The notes below the pieces were generated by a model. That model ran no database searches and was not told where the DNA came from. It saw only the letters and a program-made list of their open reading frames with translations. The position numbers and the translations under genes were made by a program. A DNA stretch of 64,000 bases from DAIDKA01 sp035487155 (lineage in GTDB: Bacteria; Pseudomonadota; Gammaproteobacteria; Steroidobacterales; Steroidobacteraceae), in contig DATHMK010000072.1 in the NCBI GenBank assembly GCA_035487155.1, positions 21,177 to 85,176 on the forward strand, written 5' to 3'. Within the stretch, counting starts at the first letter, position 1. Each line of letters opens with the position of its first letter. Of the stretch, positions 50,284 to 58,833 are shown piece after piece.

Positions 50284-52389
50284 CTACTGGTGCGCAGCCG
50301 GCGCAGGCGGCGCAGCACCTGCACCCGGGGGCGGACCGCCAGGGCCACCCGGCCCGAACACCGGTGGCGGGTGGCGCTTCAGCTCGTTCGCGCGCGCAGT
50401 GAGGAAGGAGCGGATCGCCTCTGCATCCTCTGCCTTCAGCGAGTTCTTGAACGAGATCATGCCGTTCTCGGCGAGCGCGCCATCGACCACGATGGCCTTG
50501 AACAGATCCGGGGCGTTGAGCGCGATCGTGTAGTTGAGGTCCGGGAAGCCGCTGAATATGCGTCCACCCTCGTGGCAGCCGGTGCAGTTACGCTGGTAGA
50601 GGTCCTGGCCGCGCGCGTGCATCGCCGCGTCGCCGAAGTCCGCCGGCGGGTTGAGGACCTGCGGCACCTCCGGTGGGGCCGGCGGCAGCTGCACATCGCC
50701 GTTGAGCTTGTACACCAGCAGGCGGTTCTTACCGGCGGCGGCCGCAAAACCGGTGCTCGCCGATGAGATCACCGCGAGGTACTGCACGCCATCGAGCGTG
50801 TATGTCACCGGTCCTGGGACGACGTTGCCCTGGGTGTCAATGGCCCACACCTTCTGGCCGGTGTCGGCGCGGAATGCCCCGAACTTCTTCCCGGGCAGGC
50901 CCTGGAATACCAGGTTGCCCGCAGTCGTGAGGGTACCCGCGTTGCCGCTGCCTTCGCGTTGTTCCCAGGCCGCCTTGCGGGCCACCGGATCCCAGGCCAG
51001 CAGGTAAGCGCCGGGGTTCTCGACCTCGGGCCGCTTGCCTTCCGGCTGATGGCCCATGGCGACATCCACCATTTGGTTGCCCAGGATGCGGCCCCCTTCT
51101 TCGGCGTAGAACGAACCCACGCCGCGGCGCGCGGGCACGTATATCAGACCCGTCTGCGGGTTGAACGATTGCGGGTACCACACATGTGCCTGCGAAGGCA
51201 GCAGCCAGAAACCCTTCCCGGTCTTGCCGTAGTTGGCTTCCGGATTGAGGATGGGCTTCCAGTTGTTCGCCTTGTCGAAGCCCAGTGCCCAGTTGATCTT
51301 GGGCACAAACGGATCCGCCGACACCACCTTGCCGGTGGCCGCCTCGATCACGTAGAACACGCCGTTCTTGGGTGCCTGCATCACCACGTGCTTCGATTGG
51401 CCATCGATGGTGATGTCAGCCAGCGTCAGGGGCGCTGTATTGTCGAAGTCGAAGCCGTCCATCGGCGTGGCCTGGTAGTGCCATTTGTACTTGCCGGTCT
51501 TCGCATGCACCGCGACGATGGAGGAGGTGAAGAGGTTATCGCCGCCGCCCGGCGAACGCAGTGCCGCCGGCCATGGCAGGCCATTGCCAGTGCCGAAGAT
51601 CACCAGATCGGACTTCGGGTCGTAGACGATGCCATCCCAGGTACTGCCGCCGCCGCCTTTCTCCCACCACTTGCCGTTCCAGGTCTTGGCGGCCATCGGC
51701 ATCACGTTATCGGATGCCGCCCCGTCCGGACCCTTCGAAGGATCGCCCGGTACGGTGTAGAACTTCCACACTTGCTTGCCCGTCTTCACGTCGTGCGCCA
51801 CGAGGTAGCCGCGGGTGTAAAACTCCGAGCCGCCGACGCCGATGAACACCAGGCCGTCGCCGATGCGCGGCGCGCCGGTGATCGAGTACTGCGCCTTCGA
51901 GTCCGCGACCCGCGCCTCCCAGACCTTCGCGCCGGTCTTGGCGTTCACGGCCATCAGGCGCCCGTCGATCGTGCCCCAGATGATCTTGCCGTCCGCGTAG
52001 GCCGCGCCGCGGTTGGAGATGTTGCAGCAGATCGAGGTGGCGGCGATCTCCCGCGGCGCCTTCGGGTCGACCTTCCACAACTGCTTGCCGGTCCTTGCGT
52101 CGAAGGCGTAGAGGCTGCTCCACGGGGCCGTCATGTAGATCACCCCGTCGATCACCAGGGGCGTGCTCTGGTAACCGCCGTGTTCGGCAATTTCCGCGTA
52201 CCAGGCAAGGCCGAGCTGGCCGACGTTGTCGACCGTCACCTGCTTGAGCTTGCTGTAGCGCTGCTCGTCCGGGTTGCCGCCGTGCTGGGTCCACTCGACG
52301 TCGTTGGGGTTATGCCGGGCAGCCACGGCGCCTTGCGAATACGCGGCCACAGCGGCCACGACCACCAGACCGAAGATCAATCGACGCAT
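50284..52389 (-). CDS. PQQ-dependent alcohol dehydrogenase, quinohemoprotein type
   Basis: A 701-residue periplasmic enzyme with a signal peptide (LIFGLVVVAAVAAYSQGAVA). An eight-bladed propeller carries the vicinal Cys pair C121-C122 in SICCNIS, which packs on PQQ, and the WHYQATPMDGFDFDN segment around the catalytic Asp. The C-terminal cytochrome c domain has CTGCH (602-606) and a likely axial Met644 in NGMISF. It oxidises alcohols or aldehydes and passes electrons to the respiratory chain. The tail after the cytochrome is Pro/Gly-rich (VFGPGGPGGPPPGAGAAPP). No PQQ-synthesis genes are in the window. Confidence 0.9.
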   Translation of the reverse strand: MRRLIFGLVVVAAVAAYSQGAVAARHNPNDVEWTQHGGNPDEQRYSKLKQVTVDNVGQLGLAWYAEIAEHGGYQSTPLVIDGVIYMTAPWSSLYAFDARTGKQLWKVDPKAPREIAATSICCNISNRGAAYADGKIIWGTIDGRLMAVNAKTGAKVWEARVADSKAQYSITGAPRIGDGLVFIGVGGSEFYTRGYLVAHDVKTGKQVWKFYTVPGDPSKGPDGAASDNVMPMAAKTWNGKWWEKGGGGSTWDGIVYDPKSDLVIFGTGNGLPWPAALRSPGGGDNLFTSSIVAVHAKTGKYKWHYQATPMDGFDFDNTAPLTLADITIDGQSKHVVMQAPKNGVFYVIEAATGKVVSADPFVPKINWALGFDKANNWKPILNPEANYGKTGKGFWLLPSQAHVWYPQSFNPQTGLIYVPARRGVGSFYAEEGGRILGNQMVDVAMGHQPEGKRPEVENPGAYLLAWDPVARKAAWEQREGSGNAGTLTTAGNLVFQGLPGKKFGAFRADTGQKVWAIDTQGNVVPGPVTYTLDGVQYLAVISSASTGFAAAAGKNRLLVYKLNGDVQLPPAPPEVPQVLNPPADFGDAAMHARGQDLYQRNCTGCHEGGRIFSGFPDLNYTIALNAPDLFKAIVVDGALAENGMISFKNSLKAEDAEAIRSFLTARANELKRHPPPVFGPGGPGGPPPGAGAAPPAPAAHQ

Positions 52390-52861
52390 CAGGTTCCCCC
52401 CCCCGAAAGAAATCCACCGGCGGCGCGCAGCGCGCGCAAGACCGGAGTTGCGGCCTCAGCGTACCTTCCTCAGGTCGCTTCGGGCAAATCCAAATTCAGC
52501 GTTCGTGATCCCGCCCGTCCGGCTGCCGGACTCGGCGCTTCGCCCGACTGGTGTGCCTGGGGGGCGGCGTCTTGCGCCTGCCGACACGCTGCGTGAACTC
52601 GACGCTGCCCTGCTCATCGCCCTGTCGGTTCCCGGCGCGCGGCCGCCGGCCCGAGCTGTCTTTCCGGATTGAAGCATGCTCGGTGGTCTGGTCTCGTATG
52701 CGGCGATAGAGCCCCCCGAAACGGGCCATGATGTTGCCGTTCGAACACAGTCCGCGCGATGGAACGGCCAATCGCGACCCGCAGCGGGCATTGCCGCATA
52801 GGGTTCTGACAGCAGGTTTTTCATGGCATTCTTACGGCACTCTGGATGGGGAGGCACTCCG
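52390..52861. other. Non-coding stretch between the PQQ dehydrogenase and GFA pseudogene
   Basis: About 470 bases with no gene that I can support; the open frames on both strands are Arg/Pro/Ser-rich shadows. It must carry the minus-strand promoter of the dehydrogenase. A run of nine Cs (about 52396-52404 on the plus strand, Gs on the minus) sits just upstream of the dehydrogenase start and acts as its purine-rich ribosome site. GGGGAGG precedes the pseudogene's ATG. Confidence 0.5.
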
Positions 52862-53265
52862 ATGGCGCTCGGGGAATGTAATTGCGGGGCAGTGGCGTTT
52901 GCGATCGACACCGAAATCTCGGACGTGTTTGTATGTCACTGCTCGATTTGCCGAAGATACACAGGCAGCAACGGAATTGCGGTGGTGTGACCGACAACAA
53001 CGCGTTCCGATGGCTGCGAGGCGAAGACCAAATTACTTCGTGGAAGAAGCCAGGCGCAGACTGGCAAAGCTGGTTTTGCCGCATTTGCGGCTCTCCGTTA
53101 CCCGGTGCCAATGATACTTCGCAAACATTTGTGCCGGCCGGACTGATCTCGGAAGGGGGTGAGGGCCTTCGGATTGCTCACCACATTTGGGTTGGTTCAA
53201 AGGCTGTCTGGGACGAAATTGGAGACTCCGGAATGCAGCACCGCGAAGCGTTCACCGCGAAGTAG
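52862..53265 (+). pseudogene. GFA (glutathione-dependent formaldehyde-activating-like) gene broken by a frameshift
   Basis: From ATG 52862 (GGGGAGG upstream) the frame reads MALGECNCGAVAFAIDTEIS, then SDVFVCHCSICRRYTGSNGI and AVV, and stops at TGA 52988-52990. The family continues in another frame from 52987: VTDNNAFRWLRGEDQITSWK, then WFCRICGSPLPGANDTS, to 53265. The break lies in GTGGTGTGACC, where one G lost from GTGGTGGTGACC explains the shift exactly. All zinc-binding Cys (C-x-C, C-x-C-x2-C, C-x2-C) are intact across the two frames. The break is recent, a sequencing error, or a programmed shift. GFA proteins bind glutathione adducts or act as metal-binding scaffolds. Confidence 0.82.
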
Positions 53266-53516
53266 AAGTCGCACAGCACCGGCACATTCAATGGCCGGAT
53301 CTGGCCCGAACCGATACGTTCCAGAATATGCGAGCACCCGATGGCCGAGGCCATCACGTTGTCTTGAGTATTTCCCGCGACCTTTCCTAGGCAGTGAACA
53401 CGGGTAGACTTCCGGCAGACCGCCACGCCGAAAACATTGCGCGTTTCCCTGCGGAAAATCGCCTCTCTGGTCGCTAACCCCTTGGCCTCCCGATTGAACC
53501 CAGGCAACGCCAGCGA
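53266..53516. other. Intergenic stretch without a supported gene
   Basis: About 250 bases between the GFA pseudogene and msrA. A minus-strand frame here (DNVMASAIGCSHILERIGSG) has gene-like composition but runs antisense into the pseudogene and starts without a ribosome site; it may be a remnant. No terminator hairpin or tRNA seen. Confidence 0.4.
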
Positions 53517-54179
53517 CTACGCCTTCTCACCCGAATATGACACCGCGGATCGATACGGAATTCCACACGAATGATTCGGGCAGTAGCCATCCGGATTCTT
53601 CGCCAGGTACTGCTGGTGATAGTCTTCGGCGTAGAAGAACGTCGGCGCTGGCCGGACTTCGGTGGTGATCGTGCCCAGTCGTGCACTGGTCAGCTGACCC
53701 TGGAAATGGGCAAGGGATTGCTCGGCGAGTTGCCGTTGCTCGTCACCGTGGGTGTAGATGGCCGAACGGTACTGCGTGCCGATATCGTTACCCTGGCCCA
53801 TGCCCTCTGTGGGATTGTGATGCTCCCAGAAGGTCTGCAGCAGCTGCTCGTAGGAAATCACCTTGGGGTCGAAAATGACCTTGACCACCTCGGTGTGACC
53901 GGTCCGACCGCTGCACACTTCCTGGTACGTGGGGTTCGGGGTGTGGCCCCCGGCATAGCCGACCGCGGTGGAGTACACGCCGGGCAGTTTCCAGAACAGC
54001 TTCTCGGCACCCCAGAAGCATCCCATCCCGAACACGGCTTCTTCCATGCCGGCGGGAAATGGTGGCACGATGCGGTGATGGTTCACGAAGTGCGTCTCAG
54101 GAACCGCCAGCGGTGTGGTGCGGCCCGGCAACGCGTGCGCCGGATCGGGGATGGTATTCTTGCTGCTGAATAGCGCCAT
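53517..54179 (-). CDS. msrA: Peptide methionine-(S)-S-oxide reductase MsrA
   Basis: A 220-residue cytosolic enzyme that reduces oxidised Met in proteins. GMGCFWGAEK holds the catalytic C54; E55-like acid chemistry comes from conserved GYAGG and YQEVCSGRTGHTEVVKV segments. The resolving Cys are C200 and C205 near the C-terminus (GYCPNHSCGI). The N-terminal extension before GMGCFWG (about 50 residues) is typical for the longer MsrA forms. It is a single gene, divergent from the small gene at 54267. Confidence 0.93.
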   Translation of the reverse strand: MALFSSKNTIPDPAHALPGRTTPLAVPETHFVNHHRIVPPFPAGMEEAVFGMGCFWGAEKLFWKLPGVYSTAVGYAGGHTPNPTYQEVCSGRTGHTEVVKVIFDPKVISYEQLLQTFWEHHNPTEGMGQGNDIGTQYRSAIYTHGDEQRQLAEQSLAHFQGQLTSARLGTITTEVRPAPTFFYAEDYHQQYLAKNPDGYCPNHSCGIPYRSAVSYSGEKA

Positions 54180-54266
54180 GCTGGGTCTCCCTCGTGGCTT
54201 TTACGGATGATCTGCTTGGGGGCGGCCCGGGCGCAACTCAAGGCCTACTTGCGGTAGAATAATTAC

Positions 54267-54533
54267 ATGGGCATCAGCAACGCACATAATCTGCGCTCCC
54301 CGCCGGTGGAGCGGCTTCGTCCCTATGGCCTGCGCGTCAGCCTGCCCTCAGGCGACCCGATGCGCAAGCTTCTGGGACCCGAGTGGCACCGACTGCACTG
54401 GTATGCCACGCCCCAGGAACGCGACGCCGACATGGCCGAGATGAGCCGCCGGCACGAGTACTCCCGTGCCAGCGATGCGCCGTCGCTGCGCTTCGAGAAG
54501 ATCGAAAACCTCGCCGAAAGCCGCGGCCTTTAA
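54267..54533 (+). CDS. Hypothetical small protein (88 aa)
   Basis: A basic, mostly polar protein beginning MGISNAHNLRSPPVERLRPY. It contains GLRVSLPSGDPMRKLLGPEW and HRLHWYATPQERDADMAEMS, then a short charged end. The pattern RVSLPxGDPxxxLLGxxWxxxHWYAT(P)xERDxALxEM occurs in short conserved hypothetical proteins of gammaproteobacteria. No signal peptide. The AT-rich upstream sequence (TAGAATAATTAC) could be its promoter. It converges on the patatin gene with a four-base overlap of stops. Confidence 0.6.
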   Translation: MGISNAHNLRSPPVERLRPYGLRVSLPSGDPMRKLLGPEWHRLHWYATPQERDADMAEMSRRHEYSRASDAPSLRFEKIENLAESRGL

Positions 54534-56863
54534 TCGATGGTCTGGCCGTTGCCGTTACTGGTCGAGCCGTTACCGAAAGTGCGACCCAGGAACAGGTAGA
54601 ACGCCTGCCGGCCATGCTCTTCATAGCCGGTTGCGAGGTAGATTGGCCCGAGGAAGGTATCGATCCCCAGGAATATGCTGGCATCCTTGCGGCTGTTCCC
54701 CCAGTTGATGTCGCCGAGCTTCTCATAGACATTCCCGGCCTCGAATGACACGCCCACGTAGGTCGGAAAGTCGAAGGGTCCGTCACCACCCTTGCCGATC
54801 TTGCGGTACAGCAGCACGCGGGCAATCGCGTATTGCGGACCGGCGAGCGAATCGGCCGCGATTCCCGACAGGTTGAATAGTCCGCCCAGCGGATACTGAG
54901 TGCGCACATCCAGCGGATTGGTCTGATTGAAGGTGGCGCCCCCGGAGATCCAAAACATGGCGGTTTCGCGGCCGAAGGTGCCGGCGGTGAGATAGTTCAC
55001 GGACAGGCGGTCAAACGGCACGTCATTGCCGACCTCGTAGCGCTCGCTGTTCCACTCCACGCTTGCCAGCTGGCCGTTGTGCGGGAAGCGCACATCATCC
55101 AGCTGATCCAGCGAGAAGCGCGCGAAATACCCGTTGGCGTTGAAGGTCTCGGTCACCGGGGGCAGCGGCACGTCACCGATCAGCACCGAGGTGCCGCCCT
55201 GTTCGTGGTAGACGCCAAAGCGCAGTTCGCCAATGTTTTCCAGTTCCTTGCCCAGATCCAGGCCGGTGCGGAAGGTGTGCACGCGCAGTTCGGCCAGGTG
55301 GTTCTGTTCCGAATTCACGAGCGGGGTATTGATGTCATCAAACTCGGTATGCGGATCTATGAAGTAGGCCGAGGTCTGTTCGAAGGGCAGGTACAGCTCC
55401 GTATAGATGTGCGGCGAGCTGCCGGCCTCGAGGTCCCAGACCCACTCCCCGCCCGTCCTGGTGATGTCTCCCATCACCAGTCGCGCACCGATGTTGTAGG
55501 TTGCGTTGCCCTGGAAGTCGTCCTGCAGTCCCAGGCCAAAGCGCACGAAATCCGGTCCCCAGGAGTTGGGTTGCGCCGTGATCAGCAGGCCATGCTGATC
55601 GCCATCCGTCAGTACCTGGTAATCCAGGCTCTCCAGTTTGCCGCGGCCATAATATTCATCGATGGTGCGTTCCAATGCCTTCGGATCCAGCGGCAGACCG
55701 GCAAACGGTGCAAACATTCCGTTGAGCGCAGCGACGTAGGGCTCCGAGGTCGGGTTCACTTTGACATAGTCGATATGCGGCAGTCCGCGACGCATCGCAT
55801 CCCGATCGGCGACGTAGCGCGCATAGTCATCCGGACTCAGCGCCAGCTGACGCAGACGTTCGCTCACCTCCTGTGCCGCCTTGGAACCGGCCGCCATCGC
55901 CTTGGGCACGATGCCGAAATCAAACGAGGACAGGTTGCCCATGGTCGGGCTGATGAGGATGTCGGATTTCGCCAGCGTTTGCAGCTGGCGCGTGGCATCA
56001 CGGCGGATCAGGATCGACAGCATCTGGTTGGCGATGGTGGTGGCGCTGCCGAGCCGATCGCGCGTGAACAGCGGTGCGCCAACGTCCACCACGATGAGCA
56101 CATCCACGTTCATGGCACGTGCCACGTCGATGGGAAGATTGTCGGCGAGGCCACCATCCCCCAATACCTTGCCTTCGCGCTCCACCGGCTCGAACAGGCC
56201 CGGGGCCGACAGGCTGGCGCGCATGGCCGAGGCCAGATCACCGCTCTTCATCACCACCGGATCACCGCTGGCGAGGTCGGTGGCCACGGCGCGGAACCGT
56301 GTGGGCAGGTCATCGAACGAGCCGATCGTCGCCACCGGCAACGTCAGGCGCCGCAGCAGCATCTCCAGGCTCTGACCCTTGATCAGTCCCTTGGGCAGCT
56401 GGAAGGCCCAGTCGCGAACGCCCACCGGGAAGTTCACCAGAAAGCTCTCGTCCTCTTCCTTGCGGCGGTAGGTCAGTTCGTCGCGCGGCGGGCGATCGTG
56501 AAAAGCATCCTGCCAGTTCAATGAATTGGCGACCGTCGCGATCTGGGTGGCGGACAGGCCGCTGGCATACAGGCCGCCGACCACCGCGCCCATGCTGGTG
56601 CCGGCAATGGCATCGATCGGGATATGCAGCTGATCCAGGACTTCCAGGACACCGATGTGGGCCGCGCCACGCGCGCCGCCGCCGGAGAGCACCAGGCCGA
56701 TGCGCAGGCGGTGCCCGGGCGCGGGCGCCGAAGACGTATCGGTCGGGGCAGGCGCCGCGTCAGCGCCGAACGCAACCGCCGCGAAGGCGAGCAGCAGCCA
56801 GCCCATGGCCAGGGCCAGGTGGCGCGTCAGTTTCGGGCCGGGCGTCCGGAGGTCACGGTTCAC
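54530..56863 (-). CDS. Patatin-like phospholipase with C-terminal outer-membrane barrel
   Basis: About 777 residues. After the signal peptide (MGWLLLAFAAVAFGADA) comes a patatin domain: oxyanion motif SGGGARGAAHIG, nucleophile in GTSMGAV (S90 in this numbering), catalytic Asp in GDGGLADNLPID. A POTRA-like linker follows, then a beta-barrel of the bacterial surface antigen type ending near FYLFLGRTF. This is the layout of PlpD-type (type Vd) secreted phospholipases, which cleave phospholipids at or outside the outer membrane. The start is uncertain: I use GTG 56863, since the frame extends to a TTG at 56905 with no ribosome site. Confidence 0.82.
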   Translation of the reverse strand: MNRDLRTPGPKLTRHLALAMGWLLLAFAAVAFGADAAPAPTDTSSAPAPGHRLRIGLVLSGGGARGAAHIGVLEVLDQLHIPIDAIAGTSMGAVVGGLYASGLSATQIATVANSLNWQDAFHDRPPRDELTYRRKEEDESFLVNFPVGVRDWAFQLPKGLIKGQSLEMLLRRLTLPVATIGSFDDLPTRFRAVATDLASGDPVVMKSGDLASAMRASLSAPGLFEPVEREGKVLGDGGLADNLPIDVARAMNVDVLIVVDVGAPLFTRDRLGSATTIANQMLSILIRRDATRQLQTLAKSDILISPTMGNLSSFDFGIVPKAMAAGSKAAQEVSERLRQLALSPDDYARYVADRDAMRRGLPHIDYVKVNPTSEPYVAALNGMFAPFAGLPLDPKALERTIDEYYGRGKLESLDYQVLTDGDQHGLLITAQPNSWGPDFVRFGLGLQDDFQGNATYNIGARLVMGDITRTGGEWVWDLEAGSSPHIYTELYLPFEQTSAYFIDPHTEFDDINTPLVNSEQNHLAELRVHTFRTGLDLGKELENIGELRFGVYHEQGGTSVLIGDVPLPPVTETFNANGYFARFSLDQLDDVRFPHNGQLASVEWNSERYEVGNDVPFDRLSVNYLTAGTFGRETAMFWISGGATFNQTNPLDVRTQYPLGGLFNLSGIAADSLAGPQYAIARVLLYRKIGKGGDGPFDFPTYVGVSFEAGNVYEKLGDINWGNSRKDASIFLGIDTFLGPIYLATGYEEHGRQAFYLFLGRTFGNGSTSNGNGQTID

Positions 56864-56986
56864 GGTGCAAGAATAGCAGCACCGGGGCCAAGAACGACTG
56901 AACAATCACGGGCTTACAGTGCACGGGTGGAGATCATCGGCAGCCGCCAGTAAGCTTGCCAGCATCCTTTGTTGATAAAGAACCGA

Positions 56987-57736
56987 ATGGTCTACCTCCT
57001 TGTAGCCGCCCTGCCCATCATTCTGATGGTGCTGCTCATCATCCATGTCATCCGCACGGGCCGGAATACCTTGTGGATCTTCCTGATCGTTTTCGTGCCG
57101 GTGGCCGGTGCCATCGCCTATGCGATTGTCGAGCTGCTCCCGGAATTGCTGAACAGCCGCACCGCCCAGGCGACGCGCCGCAACGTCAAGCGGGCCCTGG
57201 ACCCCGAGGCGCAGCTGCGGCGCCTGCAGGATGAGGCGCAGGTCACCCACAATGTGGCCAGCACCCAGCGTCTGGCCGAAGAGCTGCTGCGTCACAATCG
57301 GTTCCAGGAGGCCGCGGACGCGTACCGCAAGGTACTCACCGGGCTGTATGAACATGATCCGGACCTGATGCTGGGGCTGGCGCGGGCGCAGTTCGGCGGC
57401 GGCGATGCGAGCTCCGCCCGGACGACGCTCGACGAAGCATTGCGCATGAATCCGGGGTACCGCTCACCGCAGGCGCATCTGCTGTACGCGCGGGCGTTGG
57501 AAGCTGAAGGCAATGTGGAGAAGGCCCTGGCGGAATATCAGATCCTCGCCGGCTCCTACCCCGGAGCAGAGGCCGCGGTGCGCTATGCGCAGCTGCTCAA
57601 GGCACAAGGCCGGGTCGAGGAATCCCGTAGCGTGGCCAAGGATCTTCTGGAGCAGGCACGCATCGCGCCGGCGCACTACCGCCGGGCACAACGCGACTGG
57701 CTGGACAGCGCGCAGCGTCTGGCGCTGGGTCGCTAG
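56987..57736 (+). CDS. TPR protein with N-terminal PLDc_N-like membrane segment
   Basis: A 249-residue protein. Two transmembrane helices come first (VYLLVAALPIILMVLLIIHV and LWIFLIVFVPVAGAIAYAIV), resembling the PLDc_N segment. The cytoplasmic part holds tetratricopeptide-like repeats: RLAEELLRHNRFQEAADAYR, DLMLGLARAQFGGGDASSAR, HLLYARALEAEGNVEKALAE and YAQLLKAQGRVEESRSVAK. It may scaffold membrane complexes. The first in-frame ATG is used; a TTG 18 bases upstream is possible. It overlaps the convergent agmatine deiminase gene by four bases. Confidence 0.78.
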   Translation: MVYLLVAALPIILMVLLIIHVIRTGRNTLWIFLIVFVPVAGAIAYAIVELLPELLNSRTAQATRRNVKRALDPEAQLRRLQDEAQVTHNVASTQRLAEELLRHNRFQEAADAYRKVLTGLYEHDPDLMLGLARAQFGGGDASSARTTLDEALRMNPGYRSPQAHLLYARALEAEGNVEKALAEYQILAGSYPGAEAAVRYAQLLKAQGRVEESRSVAKDLLEQARIAPAHYRRAQRDWLDSAQRLALGR

Positions 57737-58833
57737 GCGATGTGCGCCGGGAGCTGCTGCGTAATGCAGTGAATGTTGCCGCCCCCCAGCAGGATCTCAC
57801 GGGCCGCGACCCCCACCAGCCGGCGCTGCGGAAACAATCCCTTCAGCACGCGCGCGGCTGCGCGATCGGTGCGCGGATCCAGCAGGGGCATCACCAGCCC
57901 GCCATTGGCCAGGTAGAAATTGACATAGCTGCCGGCCAGCCGCCGGCCCGCCACCCGCGCGTGCGAACCGCGCCTGCGCTGTACCCCGGAGGCTTCCCGC
58001 CGGCTCATGTACAGCGGGCCCGGCGCGGGGACCTTGTGGACCCGCAGGCGCCGCTCAGCTGCATCGCGCGCGGCCAGCAGCCGCTCCAGGGCATCGCTTG
58101 AAATCGCATGCTGCGGGTCTGTCGGGTCATCGCACCAGGTCAGACATACCTCGCCCGGACGCACGAAGCAGGCCAGGTTGTCGATGTGCCCATCGGTCTC
58201 ATCGTTGAACACGCCGCTGCCCAGCCAGATGACCCGGCTCACACCCAGATACTGCTTGAGGTGCCCTTCGATCTGCGCGCGGGTCTTGCCGGGATTGCGA
58301 TTGCGGTTCAGCAGGCACTGCTCGGTGACCAGGGCAGTACCCTCGCCATCCACATGAATCGCACCGCCTTCGTTGATCAGTGGCGCCCGGTAGCGCGCCA
58401 GGCCTTCGATCTCCAGAACCTTGCGGGCCACGTGATCATCGAGCTCCCAGGGCGCATACAGTCCGCCGTGAAATCCGCCCCAGGCGTTGAACGGCCAGTC
58501 CACGCCGCGCAGCTCCCCAGCGTCATTGACGACACCGGTGGGGCCCACATCGCGCATCCAGGCGTCATCGTGCGACAGTTCCACGACGCGGATCCGGCCT
58601 GGCAGCTGCGCGCGGGCGGCATCAAAGTGCGCAGCGGTCACGCCCATGGTCACGGGCTCGAAGCGCGAAATCGCGGTGGCCACCGCGGCGAAGGCCGCCT
58701 GCGCCGGCCGGGCGGCGCGCCGCCAGTTGTCGGGCCGTTCCGGCCACAGCATCCAGCAGCCGGCGTGCGGCTCACTTTCCGCCGGCATCCGGAAACCATC
58801 CCGGGCCGGCGTACCTCGCAAAGTCAGCGTCAT
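57733..58833 (-). CDS. aguA: Agmatine deiminase family protein
   Basis: A 366-residue cytosolic guanidino-modifying enzyme that converts agmatine to N-carbamoylputrescine and ammonia. Family motifs are MPAESEPHAGCWMLWPERPD, DDAWMRDVGPTGV, ETDGHIDNLACFV and the catalytic Cys C356 in LLGGGNIHCITQQ. It is the last gene of the minus-strand operon with potH-potI; the ATG overlaps the stop of the PLP-enzyme gene by four bases. No N-carbamoylputrescine amidohydrolase (aguB) is within the window. Confidence 0.9.
   Translation of the reverse strand: MTLTLRGTPARDGFRMPAESEPHAGCWMLWPERPDNWRRAARPAQAAFAAVATAISRFEPVTMGVTAAHFDAARAQLPGRIRVVELSHDDAWMRDVGPTGVVNDAGELRGVDWPFNAWGGFHGGLYAPWELDDHVARKVLEIEGLARYRAPLINEGGAIHVDGEGTALVTEQCLLNRNRNPGKTRAQIEGHLKQYLGVSRVIWLGSGVFNDETDGHIDNLACFVRPGEVCLTWCDDPTDPQHAISSDALERLLAARDAAERRLRVHKVPAPGPLYMSRREASGVQRRRGSHARVAGRRLAGSYVNFYLANGGLVMPLLDPRTDRAAARVLKGLFPQRRLVGVAAREILLGGGNIHCITQQLPAHIA

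Noticed and set aside
52456..52911. A minus-strand frame upstream of the PQQ dehydrogenase.
   Set aside because: Arg/Ser/Pro-rich, no ribosome site, and it overlaps the GFA start region antisense.
53178..53507. A minus-strand frame between the GFA pseudogene and msrA.
   Set aside because: It overlaps the GFA 3' half and has no start signal; at best a remnant.
55079..56524. A 481-residue frame antisense to the patatin gene.
   Set aside because: Composition of a shadow; the patatin motifs are unambiguous on the other strand.
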